DNA from: Pseudomonas hamedanensis
GTDB lineage: Bacteria > Pseudomonadota > Gammaproteobacteria > Pseudomonadales > Pseudomonadaceae
NCBI RefSeq assembly: GCF_014268595.2
Contig: NZ_CP077091.1
Location: forward strand, 5,004,001 to 5,068,000
DNA: 64,000 nucleotides
Direction: 5' to 3'
The position numbers and the translations under genes are program-made. Positions 16,732 to 26,399 of this stretch are shown one piece after another. Under the pieces are notes generated by a model that saw only the letters and a program-made list of their open reading frames with translations, did no database searches and had not been told where the DNA came from. How positions within the stretch are numbered: the first letter of the stretch is position 1; each line of letters begins with the position of its first letter.

Positions 16732-18075
16732 TCAGGCCTGGGCGGCCAGCACACGGCGCTCCCAGGGAGTGATTTCATCAAAGAAGCTGGTCAACTCCAT
16801 GGTCTTCGAAGCGATGTAGCCTTCGATGAACTCTGATCCGAACAGTTCCCCGGCCAATGGGCTACGTTTCAGACGTTCGAGCGCCGCGTGCAAGGTACAT
16901 GGCAGCGCAAGATTGTCCGGCACGGCGAATTCGCCCTGGATCGCCTCGGTCGGCTCCAGCGCGTGTTCGATACCATGCAAACCCGCGGCCAGACTGGCGG
17001 CGATGGCCAGGTAGGGGTTGGCATCGGCACCCGGCAAACGGTTTTCGACCCGACGAGCAACCGGTGAGCTGGCGGGAATACGCAAGCCGGCGGCGCGATT
17101 GTCATGGGACCAACACGCATTGTTCGGCGATGCATAGGGATGGCACAGGCGCTGATAGGAGTTCACGTTCGGCGCAAACAGTGCGGTGAAATCGGCCAGC
17201 CCGGCCTGCTGCCCGCCGATGAAATGGCGGAACATGGCGGTCGGCTCGCCGTACGAGTCCGTGAAGACATTCCTGCCGCTGGCGATTTCAACGATGCTCT
17301 GGTGAATGTGCATCGAACTGCCCGGCGTGTGCGCCAGCGGTTTGGCCATGCACACCACGGTCAGGCCGTGCTTGAGCGCGACCTCTTTGAGCAAATGCTT
17401 GAACAGGAAAGTCTGGTCGGCCAGCAGCAGCGGATCACCGTGCAGCAGATTGATCTCGAACTGGCTGACGCCCATTTCGTGCATGAAGGTGTCGCGCGGC
17501 AGGCCGAGGGCTGCCATGCATTTATAGACTTCACTGAAGAACGGCCGCAGACCGTTATTGGAACTGACGCTGAACGCCGACTGGCCGTCCTCGCGACGCC
17601 CATCCAGACCGACCGGCGGGCGGAACGGCTGGGTCGGATCGGTGTTGGGCGCAAAAACGAAAAACTCCAGCTCCGTCGCCACCACCGGCGCCAGCCCGCG
17701 CGCGGCGTAACGGGCGATGACCGCTTTGAGCTGCCCTCGGGTCGACAGGCTGGAGCTCCCTCCGTCCAACTCGTCGGCATCGCAGATTGCCAGGGCACGC
17801 GGCGTGTCGCTCCACGGCAAGCGATGGACTTGCACAGGGTCGGCCACCAGCGCCAGATCGCCGTCATCGCTGCCGTAGAACCGCGCCGGCGGATAGCCGC
17901 CCATGATGCATTGCAGCAGCACGCCCCGCGCCAGCTGCAAACGCCGCCCTTCGAGGAAACCCTCGGCGGTCATTACCTTGCCCCGTGGCACACCGTTCAG
18001 ATCCGGGGTGACACACTCAATCTCATCAATGCCGGTCAATCGCTGCGCGAGTGAACCCTGGCCATCGCTTGTCAT
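16732..18075 (-). CDS. Glutamine synthetase family protein (putative gamma-glutamyl-polyamine ligase)
   Basis: 447 residues from ATG 18075 (AAGGAT upstream). It has the beta-grasp domain (EIECVTPDLNGVPRGKVM) and the glutamine synthetase catalytic domain: EFFVFAP, FEINLLHGDPLLLADQ, HIHQSI, a nucleotide/ammonia-site stretch with NRAAGLRIP and the Glu of VENRLPGADANPYLAIAASLAAGL. Pseudomonads have several such ligases that glutamylate putrescine or other amines. The divergence from true GlnA (shorter, no adenylylation loop) points to that role, but the substrate is not determined by sequence. Confidence 0.85.
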   Translation of the reverse strand: MTSDGQGSLAQRLTGIDEIECVTPDLNGVPRGKVMTAEGFLEGRRLQLARGVLLQCIMGGYPPARFYGSDDGDLALVADPVQVHRLPWSDTPRALAICDADELDGGSSSLSTRGQLKAVIARYAARGLAPVVATELEFFVFAPNTDPTQPFRPPVGLDGRREDGQSAFSVSSNNGLRPFFSEVYKCMAALGLPRDTFMHEMGVSQFEINLLHGDPLLLADQTFLFKHLLKEVALKHGLTVVCMAKPLAHTPGSSMHIHQSIVEIASGRNVFTDSYGEPTAMFRHFIGGQQAGLADFTALFAPNVNSYQRLCHPYASPNNACWSHDNRAAGLRIPASSPVARRVENRLPGADANPYLAIAASLAAGLHGIEHALEPTEAIQGEFAVPDNLALPCTLHAALERLKRSPLAGELFGSEFIEGYIASKTMELTSFFDEITPWERRVLAAQA

Positions 18076-18176
18076 GACGCAATCCTTGTTATTGTGCGAG
18101 CCGCGAACGGCGACCCGTACAAAATAGGCTCCGGCTGTTCGGAATATCAAGCAACGTCAAGCAAAATCCGAAACTC

Positions 18177-18268
18177 TGTGGGAGCTGTAGGAGCTGACGA
18201 GTGCAACGAGGCTGCGATCTTTTGACTTTGATCTTCAAGAAAGGATCGCAGTCTTCAGCAGCTTCACT
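18177..18268. repeat. Intergenic repeat element (GCTGCGATC type)
   Basis: GTGGGAGCTGTAGGAGCTGACGAGTG followed by GGCTGCGATCTTTTGA and its partial inverse (AAAGGATCGCAGTCTTCAGCAGCTTCA). This is a common Pseudomonas intergenic repeat. The rest of 18269-18476 shows nothing recognisable. Confidence 0.6.
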
Positions 18269-18476
18269 GGCTCTGGGCCTTGTCGTTTCTGGCTATGTCA
18301 CCGCTTCGCAAATAACCATAAGTCGAGGAACATGGTTAGACCGGATTGTTCGCTTGCTAATTCGGAACCGGTATTAAAGCCTGTCATATCTGACAGTGGT
18401 CAAGCTGATCCCGAACGATGAACATGACGACTCGATGTTATTGAACTTGCAATCTTTATCAGAGAGATCGGAAATC

Positions 18477-18716
18477 ATGAGCACAGAGACGATGAAGGAG
18501 AAAGTGGCAAACGCCAGTGTTGGCCAGAAAGTCACGGTTGAGTACACCTTTAAGGATTCTGCTAAGGACGCTTCAACAGGACAACTGGAGCGCCGCGTGT
18601 TGTCAGGCAGCCTGCAGGCAAAAGACACCTCAATGGTGACAGTAGTAAGTGAAAGTGACGTCTATGACGTCCGGACGATTTTGATAAGCAACATGACCGG
18701 CTTTATCTCCCAATGA
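18477..18716 (+). CDS. Small hypothetical protein
   Basis: 79 residues, start ATG 18477 with GAGAGATCGGA upstream. It has no signal peptide or membrane segment and is rich in Thr, Ser, Val and Lys (MKEKVANASVGQKVTVEYTF, LSGSLQAKDTSMVTVVSESDVYDVRTILISNM). The pattern suggests a small beta-rich domain. The frame extends upstream to 18396, but that part does not look coding. No family recognised. It lies between a repeat element and a convergent histidine kinase. Confidence 0.55.
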   Translation: MSTETMKEKVANASVGQKVTVEYTFKDSAKDASTGQLERRVLSGSLQAKDTSMVTVVSESDVYDVRTILISNMTGFISQ

Positions 18717-18753
18717 CCTTGTGTCAATTAAAAACACATTGCCTCGGTGGATA

Positions 18754-19446
18754 TCACGGCAGATAAAGGCTGAACACCCCACCGCCCAACGGGCCGCCAT
18801 TGCTGATTTCGGTGCGCCCTTCCACCCCGTTGCGCTGATGCAGGGCTGCGATGCGGTGGGCGAAATACAGCCCCAAGCCAGTGCTGCCGCTGCTGTGATT
18901 GATGCCCTGTACGTAATCGGCCTGACGCTCGAGCATCTCGGCCGGATAACCGTCGCCGTCGTCGTTGATGCTCAGCACCAGTTGCCCCGCCTCGTCGCTG
19001 ACGGTAATCAGCAGCGATTCGCGGGCGTAGCGGATCGCGTTATTGATGCAATTGCCGAGCACCGAGGCGATCAGTTCGCGGTCAAAGAAACCCAGCGGAC
19101 TCAACGGGTCGACTTCGTAAGTGGCAATGATGCCGCGGCTGGCGAAGACGTCCTGATGCGCCGCCAGTTGCGCTTCGATAAAGTCATCGAGTTCGTGATA
19201 GGCCGGTTGCAGCGGCATCTGGTTGACGCCCAGCTTGTACAGCCCGAGCAACTGCACCAGCATGCCGTTGAGGTGGGCGAACTCGAAGTCGATCACGCCC
19301 TGCTCGCTGCCTTCGCGCAGCTCCTTGGGCAAGCGCGCCAGCCACTGGCTGTGAGCCTGCATCAGCATCGCCAGAGAGTTCTTCATGTCGTGGACGGTGG
19401 AGGCAATCACCGTGGAAAAATCCAGCGCCTGCTTGTCGTGGTTCAT
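18754..19446 (-). CDS. Minimal soluble histidine kinase
   Basis: 230 residues; no membrane segments and no input domain. The phosphorylatable His is H19 in STVHDMKNSLAMLMQ, an unusual H-box with MKNS instead of ELRTP. The ATPase domain has NCINNAIRYA, INDDGDGYP and TGLGLYFAHRIAALH. ATG 19446 overlaps the stop of the upstream TPR response regulator by 4 bases, so the two act as a pair. The upstream in-frame extension overlaps that regulator's coding region and is rejected. Probably a cytosolic kinase whose input comes through the partner. Confidence 0.85.
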   Translation of the reverse strand: MNHDKQALDFSTVIASTVHDMKNSLAMLMQAHSQWLARLPKELREGSEQGVIDFEFAHLNGMLVQLLGLYKLGVNQMPLQPAYHELDDFIEAQLAAHQDVFASRGIIATYEVDPLSPLGFFDRELIASVLGNCINNAIRYARESLLITVSDEAGQLVLSINDDGDGYPAEMLERQADYVQGINHSSGSTGLGLYFAHRIAALHQRNGVEGRTEISNGGPLGGGVFSLYLP

Positions 19447-21047
19447 TCGCCAAACGCCTTGCTTTTCAGCTTCTGATAACGCGCAAACCGCGCGTCGGTG
19501 TCGGGCATCAGGCCGACCGTTTTCAGGCAGGCCCGACATTCTTCCAGCTCTGCCGACGGCACGCTCGTGTCGGTACCGTGCAGCAGCGACTGGGCCATGT
19601 TCAACGCGATGCTGATGTTCTTCGGTTGCAGCTTCAGTGCCTTGCGGAACACTTCGCGGGCCTCCACCAGGTTGCCGGTCTTGTAGACCCGCACGCCCTG
19701 TCGGTTGAGGTCGGCCGCCGCGTTGCTGGAGCTGAGAATCGTCGGGTCATCGGTGAGCTTGGCGATGTCTTTCATTACCGCCGGGTCGTCGCCATAAATC
19801 TCCGCGCAGCTTTTGAGCATGGAAGTGCCCGCTTCGGCCTGACCGAGCATTTGCAATTGTTTGGCAACCAGCAACGCGGCTTCCGGACTCATGAACTGTT
19901 CCATGCCGTCGAGGCGCATCAGCGCTTGTTCGGTGAGTTTGTCGGCGGTTTCGGCATCGTTGAGCAGCAGGCTGGTGGCCTTCATCAGGCGCGCGCGAAT
20001 TTGCAGGCCGGGATCGCTCGGGTTCTCTTTGGCCACCGCGCTGAGGGTGGTGTTGATCTCCAGGCGTGTGCGCGTGTCGAGGCCACGGTCACTGCCCTTG
20101 CTGATCAGCGCATGGGCCAGGCCCAGATTGCTTTCCGGATCCTTGAAACGTGATTGCGCACCCTGCGCCACGGCCTGACGATAAGCGCGCGAGGCGGTTT
20201 CGAAATCTTCGTTGGCCATCGCCAGTTTGCCCAGCAGCGCCTGACGCCGGACCGCCAGCGGCGACAGACGAATCGCTTCTTCCAGCACCCGTTGCGCGCC
20301 TTTGCTGTCACCTTCGGCGACCAGCACATCGGCCATGCCGTCGTACAGCGCCGGCATCATCGGAAAGACTTTCAAAGCCTTTTCATAGACCGCTTTGGCC
20401 TGAGCGACTTGCCCGCGCTTGAACAGCAATTTGCCCAGCCCGGCGAAGGCCCAAGGCAGCGGACGGTCGGCAATGATGCTGTCGTAAAGACGCTCGAGCG
20501 CTTCGTTCTGATTCATGTCGCGCAACGCATCGGCGCGGTAACGCAGGCACAGCGGCGAATAACGGATGTCCTGCTTGCACAGCGCAATACAGGCATTGAG
20601 CACCTCGGCCGGCTTGCCGCGATCGAGGGCTTGCAAAATCGGTTTGAGCAACGTCTTGCGTTGCTCCAGACGCTCCAGCCGCTGGGCCAGGCCGGAACGG
20701 TTGAACGGCTTGGTCAGGTACGCATCCGGCTCATGCTCCAACGCGCTGAGCACCATCGCCTGACTGGTCTCGGCGGTGACCATGACGAACACCGCTTCAT
20801 GGCTGATGAGCTTTTCCGACATCAGGTCTTCAAGCACTTGCTGGCCGTTTTTCTTGCCGTCGCCGAGATGGAAATCCTGCAGGATGAAATCGTAGGACTT
20901 TTGCGAGCACATCTTCAGCGCCTGCTCGCCGGTGTCGGCGGTGTCGACGTCCTTGACGCCCAGTTCACGCAGCATCGAGCGCACGGAACTGCGGAAATCC
21001 GAGAAATCATCGACGATCAGAAAACGCTTTTGGTGATACGACGACAT
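19443..21047 (-). CDS. Response regulator with C-terminal TPR repeats
   Basis: 534 residues from ATG 21047. The N-terminal receiver domain (FLIVDDFSDFRSSVRSMLRELG; acceptor D58 in FILQDFHLGDGKKNG; VTAETSQ; LTKPFNRSGLAQRL) is followed by about 400 residues of tetratricopeptide-type helices (AFAGLGKLLFKRGQVAQAKAVYEKALKVFP, LYDGMADVLVAEGDSKGAQRVLEEAIRLSP, AREVFRKALKLQPKNISIALNMAQSLL). There is no DNA-binding or enzymatic output domain, so output is by protein-protein contact. It is followed by its kinase with a 4-base overlap, and it is divergent from the CheB/CheR fusion across a 307-base gap in which I see no clear element. Confidence 0.88.
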   Translation of the reverse strand: MSSYHQKRFLIVDDFSDFRSSVRSMLRELGVKDVDTADTGEQALKMCSQKSYDFILQDFHLGDGKKNGQQVLEDLMSEKLISHEAVFVMVTAETSQAMVLSALEHEPDAYLTKPFNRSGLAQRLERLEQRKTLLKPILQALDRGKPAEVLNACIALCKQDIRYSPLCLRYRADALRDMNQNEALERLYDSIIADRPLPWAFAGLGKLLFKRGQVAQAKAVYEKALKVFPMMPALYDGMADVLVAEGDSKGAQRVLEEAIRLSPLAVRRQALLGKLAMANEDFETASRAYRQAVAQGAQSRFKDPESNLGLAHALISKGSDRGLDTRTRLEINTTLSAVAKENPSDPGLQIRARLMKATSLLLNDAETADKLTEQALMRLDGMEQFMSPEAALLVAKQLQMLGQAEAGTSMLKSCAEIYGDDPAVMKDIAKLTDDPTILSSSNAAADLNRQGVRVYKTGNLVEAREVFRKALKLQPKNISIALNMAQSLLHGTDTSVPSAELEECRACLKTVGLMPDTDARFARYQKLKSKAFGE

Positions 21048-21354
21048 CGAAGATTTCCAGACAATTGAAGAGAAGGCAATTTCAGGCGCGCAGATGATAG
21101 CTGCCGGTAAAACGCTATCAACCATTTTTGCGCGACGCTGCAGTGACCGATCGGGTTATCGGCCGCTCAGGGCAATCTCTTGAAGATTGTTGGTGCGTTT
21201 CTGCCTTCGACAGGGTCCACCCAGAAACAGCCGGCAATCGCGCCGAGCAAACTGTGGAAGGAAAAAATCGGCAAACAGGATTATCCTGCGCAGTTACCCG
21301 TGCGATTTATGATCCACTCGCGACCTGACGTGTCGCCGTCAAAGGCTCGAAGTC

Positions 21355-24300
21355 ATGACCTCGAAAACACCTTCCTCGCGTGCAGCGCCTGAGCGCAAAG
21401 GCGTGAGCCCCAGCCATCTGGATTTCCCGGTGGTCGGCATCGGCGCCTCTGCGGGCGGCTTGCAGGCGATCAAACTGTTTTTCGACAACATGCCCCAAGA
21501 CACCGGCATGGCGTTTGTAATCATTCTGCATCTGTCTCCGGACCATCAAAGCATTGCCGACAATATCATCCAGGAATCGACGCGCATGCCGGTGGTGCAG
21601 GTGACCCAGCCCATGCCGATTGAAAAAAACCGGGTGTATGTGATTTCCCCAGCGAAGTCCTTGTCGATGAGTGATGGCTATTTACGCGTCAGCGACGCCG
21701 GCTCGCCACTGGCCCGCCACACGGCCATCGACCTGTTCTTCCGCGACCTCGCCGATGTGCACCGTGAACGGGCTTTCTGCGTGGTGCTGTCGGGCACCGG
21801 TTCCGACGGCGCGGTCGGCCTGTCGCGGATCAAGGAACAGGGCGGCGTGACGCTGGTGCAAGTGCCGGAAGACGCCGAATTCGACGGCATGCCGCGCGCC
21901 GCCATCGAAACGCGCATGGCCGACCTGGTGTTGCCGGTGGTCGACATGCCACAAAAACTCATGGAGTTGTGGCGCAATTCCCAAGTCATTAAATTGCCCT
22001 GCGCCAACGATCCGGATCTGAAAGCCTTGAAACCGGCCAACGAACACGAAGCGACCCTCGCCGAACAACGTCTGCACGATATTCTGATCCACCTGCGCAG
22101 CAGCACCGGTCACGACTTCAAACATTACAAGCGTGCGACCGTGCTGCGCCGCATCGAGCGGCGCATGCAGGTCACAGCCCAGGCCGACCTTTCGCAATAC
22201 CATGCCTATCTGCAAAATACCCCGGATGAAGCCAAGGCCTTGCTCGGCGACATGCTGATCGGGGTGACCAATTTCTTCCGCGACCGCGAAGCCTTCGAAG
22301 CGCTGGAGCGCGACGTGCTGCCGCAATTGGTGCAAGCGGTGGCGGACTCCAATGACAAGGAGGAAGTACGTATCTGGTCGGCCGGTTGCTCGACGGGCGA
22401 AGAGGCCTATAGCCTGGCGATTCTGCTCGACGACCAGTTGCAGGTGCAAAGCAGCAAGGCCAACCTGCAAGTCTTCGCCACGGACATCGATGAACGCGCG
22501 ATCGCCGTCGGCCGTGCCGGCCTGTATCCGCAAGCCATTGTCACCGACGTTCCGCCGACGCGCTTGCGGCATTATTTCGTCAAGGACGATGAGCATTACC
22601 GGATCCGTAAGGAAATCCGCGAAAAAGTCCTGTTCGCCAAACACAGCCTGTTATCCGATCCGCCCTTCTCGCAGATCGACCTGATTAGCTGTCGCAATCT
22701 GCTGATCTATCTGGATCGCGAAGTCCAGCGCGAAATCCTGCAATTGTTTCACTTTGCCCTGCGACCGGGTGGCTTTCTGTTTCTCGGCACCTCGGAAAGC
22801 GCTGACGCCTGCCATGAACTGTTCGCCCCGGTGGACAAACGTAATCGTATCTTCCGCGCCAGGACCGGTACGCCGAACAGCCGCCGCACCCCGACCATGC
22901 CCCGCGGCGGTTACGTGCGCAACAGCGTGACGCCTGCGCAGACCAAGCCGAGCGAACAACCCAAGCTGTCCTTCGCCGACATTCATCGACGCGCCATCGA
23001 ACGTTCGGCGCCGCCGAGCATCATTGTCGACAGCAACGCCGATATCCTGCACATGAGCGAAAGCGCCGGGCGTTTTCTGCGCCATGTCGGCGGTGAATTG
23101 TCGCGCAACGTACTGACGCTGATCCTGCCGGAACTGCGCCTGGAAATTCGCACCACGCTGTTTCAGGTGCAACAGAGCAACCTCACCGTGCGCTCGCGCG
23201 AGGTGATACTCAAGCGTGAAGACCGCCAGTTCCGCGTCGATCTGATCGCGCAGCCGTACAAGGACGAAGAGTCCGACAGCGAATGCGTGCTGGTGATTTT
23301 CGAAGAAACCGAAATCGACCCCGACGAATTCGCCTCCACCACGCTGCTGCAAACCGAAAGCCAGGTGCTGTCGAACCTGGAACGCGAACTGCAACGCACC
23401 AAGCTGCATCTGCAAGACACCATCGAACAATCGGAGGTTTCCAGCGAAGAGCTCAAGGCCTCCAACGAAGAAATGCAGGCGATCAACGAAGAGTTGCGCT
23501 CGGCCACCGAAGAGCTGGAAACCAGCAAGGAAGAGCTGCAATCGATCAATGAAGAGCTGCTGACGGTCAATTACGAGCTCAAGACGAAGGTCGAAGAAAC
23601 CGACAAGATCAACGATTACCTGACCAACCTGATTGCCTCTACCGACATCGCCACGGTGTTCGTCGACCGCAGCATGCGCATCAAGTGGTTCACCCCGCGG
23701 GCCACGGATATTTTCAGCATGCTGCCGGTGGACACCGGACGCTCGCTACTCGATATCACACATCGGCTCAACTACGCCAACCTGGCCGAAGACGCGGCGC
23801 AGGTGTTCGAGTCGCTGAGCATGATCGAACGCGAGGTCAACAGCACTGATAACCGCTGGTACATCGCCCGCCTGCTGCCGTATCGCTCCAGCGAAGACCA
23901 TATCGATGGCACCGTGCTGACCTTCATCGACATCACCAAACGCCGCGCCGCCGAGGAAGAACTGCGCCTGGGCGAAGAGCGCATGCGCCTGGTGGCCGAG
24001 AGCACCCGCGATTACGCGATCATCATTCTTGACGAATTAGGCGTGATTACCAGCTGGAACAAAGGCGCCGAACTGATTTTCGGCTACAGCAAGGCCGAGG
24101 CCGAAGGCGCGTTTTACGATTTCATTTTCACCTCTGAAGACCGCGCCGCCGGCATGCCTGAATGCGAGCTGTCTACAGCCCGGGCGCAAGGGCGCGCCGA
24201 AGACGAGCGCTGGCATCAGCGCAAGGATGGCAGCCGCTTCTTCTGCAGCGGCGAAGTCACCCTGCTCAGTGGCGATTACCTGCAAGGCTACGTCAAGATC

Positions 24301-25488
24301 GCCCGCGACCTGACCGGGCACAAACGTCAGCAGGACGAGCAGAACAAGGAGCTGTTGCAGACGCGCAACAGCATTTCCCTGCGCGATGAATTCTTCGCGG
24401 TGATGTCCCACGAACTCAAGCATCCATTGAATCTGATTCAGCTCAACGCCGAGCTGTTGCGTCGCCTGCCGATGATTCGCACGGCTGGGCCGGCGACCAA
24501 GGCCGTCAATACCATCTGTGACGCAGTCAACAGCCAGGCACGGATCATCGATGATTTGCTCGACGTGGCGCGTGTGCGCACCGGCAAGCTCAAACTGCAA
24601 ATGACCCACGTCGATCTCAGCGCCGTGCTGCGCGACATTCATACTGTGGTGTTGAACGAGCAGCACGCCACCCGAGTCGAGCTGCAATTGCCGACAGAGC
24701 CGCTGATCATCCATGCCGACCCGACCCGGGTGGAACAGATCATCTGGAACCTGATGAACAACGCGCTGAAGTTCACCCCCCCGACCGGGCGCATCGAACT
24801 GATCGCCAGCAAGGCCGGGCACATGGCAAAACTGGCGATCAAGGACAACGGCGTCGGCATCGCGGCCGACAATCTCGAACATGTTTTCGACCTGTTCGGA
24901 CAGGCGGAGAAGCAACACACCCATCATCAGCGCCAAGGGCTTGGCATCGGTTTGTCATTGGTGCGGCAACTGACCGAGGCGCAACACGGCACGGTTCTGG
25001 TGAGCTCGCCGGGACTGGGCGCCGGCTGCACCTTCACCGTGTGCCTGCCGTTGGCGCAGAACATCGAAACCGCCGAGGCACCGCAGATCGAACCGGCATC
25101 CGGCAAGCTCGACGGCCTCAAGATCCTGCTGGTGGATGATTCGCCGCAAGTACTCGACACCCTGAAAATGCTGCTGGAAATGGAAGACGCCACGGTCACG
25201 GCGTTCGATCATCCGGTGGCAGCCTTGAAAGCCGCCGAAAACACCCGATTCGACCTGATCATTTCCGACCTGGGCATGCCGGTGATGAGCGGCTATGAGC
25301 TGATGGACGCGCTGCGCAAATTACCAATGGTGAAAAACGTCCCGGCCATCGCCCTGACAGGCTACGGCACCCAAAGCGATGTGCAGAAATCCCGCGAAGC
25401 CGGGTTCAATCAGCACTTGGGCAAACCGGTGGCCTACGACGACCTGATAGAGGCCATCGACGCCCTGCGCCGCTCGCAGTTGCTGTAA
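21355..25488 (+). CDS. CheB/CheR fusion hybrid sensor histidine kinase with receiver
   Basis: 1377 residues, no membrane segments. Order: CheB methylesterase (about 22-205; S32 in GIGASAGGLQA, H59 in ILHLSPDH, Asp near 151 in GTGSDGAVG). CheR methyltransferase (about 225-500; RIWSAGCSTGEEAYSLAI, FATDIDERAI, DLISCRNLLIYL). A linker with a PAS-like segment. A long coiled coil (about 680-765, repeats of EELKASNEE / EELETSKEE). Two PAS domains (about 770-990). HisKA with His near 1018 (VMSHELKHPLN). HATPase (NLMNNALKF, GIGLSLVRQL). C-terminal receiver (ILLVDDS, acceptor Asp near 1304 in IISDLGMPVMSG). All catalytic motifs appear intact. The receptor partner is unknown; it may work with the adjacent TPR regulator/kinase pair. 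Confidence 0.93.
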   Translation: MTSKTPSSRAAPERKGVSPSHLDFPVVGIGASAGGLQAIKLFFDNMPQDTGMAFVIILHLSPDHQSIADNIIQESTRMPVVQVTQPMPIEKNRVYVISPAKSLSMSDGYLRVSDAGSPLARHTAIDLFFRDLADVHRERAFCVVLSGTGSDGAVGLSRIKEQGGVTLVQVPEDAEFDGMPRAAIETRMADLVLPVVDMPQKLMELWRNSQVIKLPCANDPDLKALKPANEHEATLAEQRLHDILIHLRSSTGHDFKHYKRATVLRRIERRMQVTAQADLSQYHAYLQNTPDEAKALLGDMLIGVTNFFRDREAFEALERDVLPQLVQAVADSNDKEEVRIWSAGCSTGEEAYSLAILLDDQLQVQSSKANLQVFATDIDERAIAVGRAGLYPQAIVTDVPPTRLRHYFVKDDEHYRIRKEIREKVLFAKHSLLSDPPFSQIDLISCRNLLIYLDREVQREILQLFHFALRPGGFLFLGTSESADACHELFAPVDKRNRIFRARTGTPNSRRTPTMPRGGYVRNSVTPAQTKPSEQPKLSFADIHRRAIERSAPPSIIVDSNADILHMSESAGRFLRHVGGELSRNVLTLILPELRLEIRTTLFQVQQSNLTVRSREVILKREDRQFRVDLIAQPYKDEESDSECVLVIFEETEIDPDEFASTTLLQTESQVLSNLERELQRTKLHLQDTIEQSEVSSEELKASNEEMQAINEELRSATEELETSKEELQSINEELLTVNYELKTKVEETDKINDYLTNLIASTDIATVFVDRSMRIKWFTPRATDIFSMLPVDTGRSLLDITHRLNYANLAEDAAQVFESLSMIEREVNSTDNRWYIARLLPYRSSEDHIDGTVLTFIDITKRRAAEEELRLGEERMRLVAESTRDYAIIILDELGVITSWNKGAELIFGYSKAEAEGAFYDFIFTSEDRAAGMPECELSTARAQGRAEDERWHQRKDGSRFFCSGEVTLLSGDYLQGYVKIARDLTGHKRQQDEQNKELLQTRNSISLRDEFFAVMSHELKHPLNLIQLNAELLRRLPMIRTAGPATKAVNTICDAVNSQARIIDDLLDVARVRTGKLKLQMTHVDLSAVLRDIHTVVLNEQHATRVELQLPTEPLIIHADPTRVEQIIWNLMNNALKFTPPTGRIELIASKAGHMAKLAIKDNGVGIAADNLEHVFDLFGQAEKQHTHHQRQGLGIGLSLVRQLTEAQHGTVLVSSPGLGAGCTFTVCLPLAQNIETAEAPQIEPASGKLDGLKILLVDDSPQVLDTLKMLLEMEDATVTAFDHPVAALKAAENTRFDLIISDLGMPVMSGYELMDALRKLPMVKNVPAIALTGYGTQSDVQKSREAGFNQHLGKPVAYDDLIEAIDALRRSQLL

Positions 25489-25494
25489 CGACGC

Positions 25495-26037
25495 TCAACG
25501 CAGATAGGCGCGTTGAATGCAGACCCGACGATCGATCGCCTGCTGCAGACGCGCCTTGCTGTCGGCCCAGACATCGGGATCGATGCGCGTACGCCGCATC
25601 AGCGCCAGCACGGCCGCCTTGGCCTCAAGGTATTCCGACCAGGCATCAGCCGCCTTGAGCTTCAGGCGCTCGCCTTCGTTCATGTCCATCCGACGCAGCG
25701 CCAGCAGCAGCGGATCGGTCACCACGGTGCTGAGAACACACTGCGTGCGGTGCGGCGCGACAAATACCTGGTGATCGAGCACGATCTCACGCGCGCGCTG
25801 GGCGCCCCAGCGCAATGACAGCGCACAGCACACCTCGTCGCCGCGATCGTGAAACTCCTCAGCGAGCGCCCGCCCCTCCTGCGTGTAAACGCCGACAAAC
25901 ACCTGCGTCACGCCAGCGGGACTGACACGCACCTGCACTTCGATCTGCCAGCCGTTGTTCAAAACTTCTTCATGGCTGTGCAGCGCTAAACGGCTGTTGG
26001 TCCACAACCAATACTGGGCACCGCGACGTCGCATCAT
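25495..26037 (-). CDS. Hypothetical protein
   Basis: 180 residues from ATG 26037 (MMRRRGAQYW), with GGAGAGG upstream. The frame continues beyond this start only through the terminator and tRNA remnant, so the longer version is rejected. It has no signal peptide or membrane helix. Recognisable stretches are WLWTNSRLALHSHEEVLNNGWQIEVQVRVSPAGVTQVFVGVYTQEGRALAEE and a basic helical C-terminus (RIDPDVWADSKARLQQAIDRRVC). I do not recognise the family. It is the last chromosomal gene before the tRNA-bounded island and lies only 7 bases from the convergent fusion kinase. Confidence 0.7.
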   Translation of the reverse strand: MMRRRGAQYWLWTNSRLALHSHEEVLNNGWQIEVQVRVSPAGVTQVFVGVYTQEGRALAEEFHDRGDEVCCALSLRWGAQRAREIVLDHQVFVAPHRTQCVLSTVVTDPLLLALRRMDMNEGERLKLKAADAWSEYLEAKAAVLALMRRTRIDPDVWADSKARLQQAIDRRVCIQRAYLR

Positions 26038-26114
26038 TGGCTCTCCTCTCCCGCGAGCGAAAAAGTAAGGCACAGATCTGGCGATCCGCCACAGCAGTTC
26101 GTCGCCTGCGCGCC

Positions 26115-26157
26115 ATGCAAAAAGCCCCGTCGCCAGTGATGGCGACGGGGCTTTCGG
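26115..26157 (-). terminator. Ancestral terminator of tRNA-Arg(CCT)
   Basis: GCCCCGTCGCCA/TGGCGACGGGGC with five T residues following on the minus strand. It sits just past the 3'-half tRNA remnant, where the terminator of the tRNA would have been before the island entered. Confidence 0.8.
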
Positions 26158-26166
26158 GTGTGGAAT

Positions 26167-26223
26167 GGATGGTGTCCCAGGCGGGGTTCGAACCTGCAAC
26201 CTTCCCATTAGGAGGGCTATCCA
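26167..26223 (-). repeat. Decayed 3' half of tRNA-Arg(CCT): left attachment-site remnant
   Basis: The sequence matches the last ~46 bases of the intact tRNA at 30138-30214: GGTGTCCCAG, GGTTCGAAC, AACCTTCCC and TTAGGAGGG in the same order and spacing, with substitutions mainly in the T stem. A short deletion is then followed by CTATCCAA. The 5' half does not fold as a tRNA. This is what remains when an element integrates into a tRNA 3' end and displaces the original end. Confidence 0.8.
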
Positions 26224-26309
26224 AGCGATCACAACCACTAGGTAAACCCCGTATTTATTGGGCTTAACGTCCGGTTGTGTCCGGGAAAACGAGGCCGTAT
26301 AGTTCTTTT

Positions 26310-26328
26310 TGCACCCACGATGCACCCA
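26310..26328. repeat. 11-bp-period direct repeat near left island end
   Basis: TGCACCCACGATGCACCCA: two TGCACCCA units 11 bases apart, the counterpart of the repeat at 30072-30089. Candidate integrase arm-type sites. Confidence 0.55.
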
Positions 26329-26399
26329 TGGGAACAAATTGAAAGAGAAGCTCACCGCCAAGCTGCTGGCGTCCTGCAGATAACTGGCCAGAAATATGA

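Noticed and set aside
26167..26260. Second functional tRNA-Arg(CCT)
   Set aside because: Only the 3' half matches; the 5' half cannot form acceptor or D stems, and the T stem has a mismatch.
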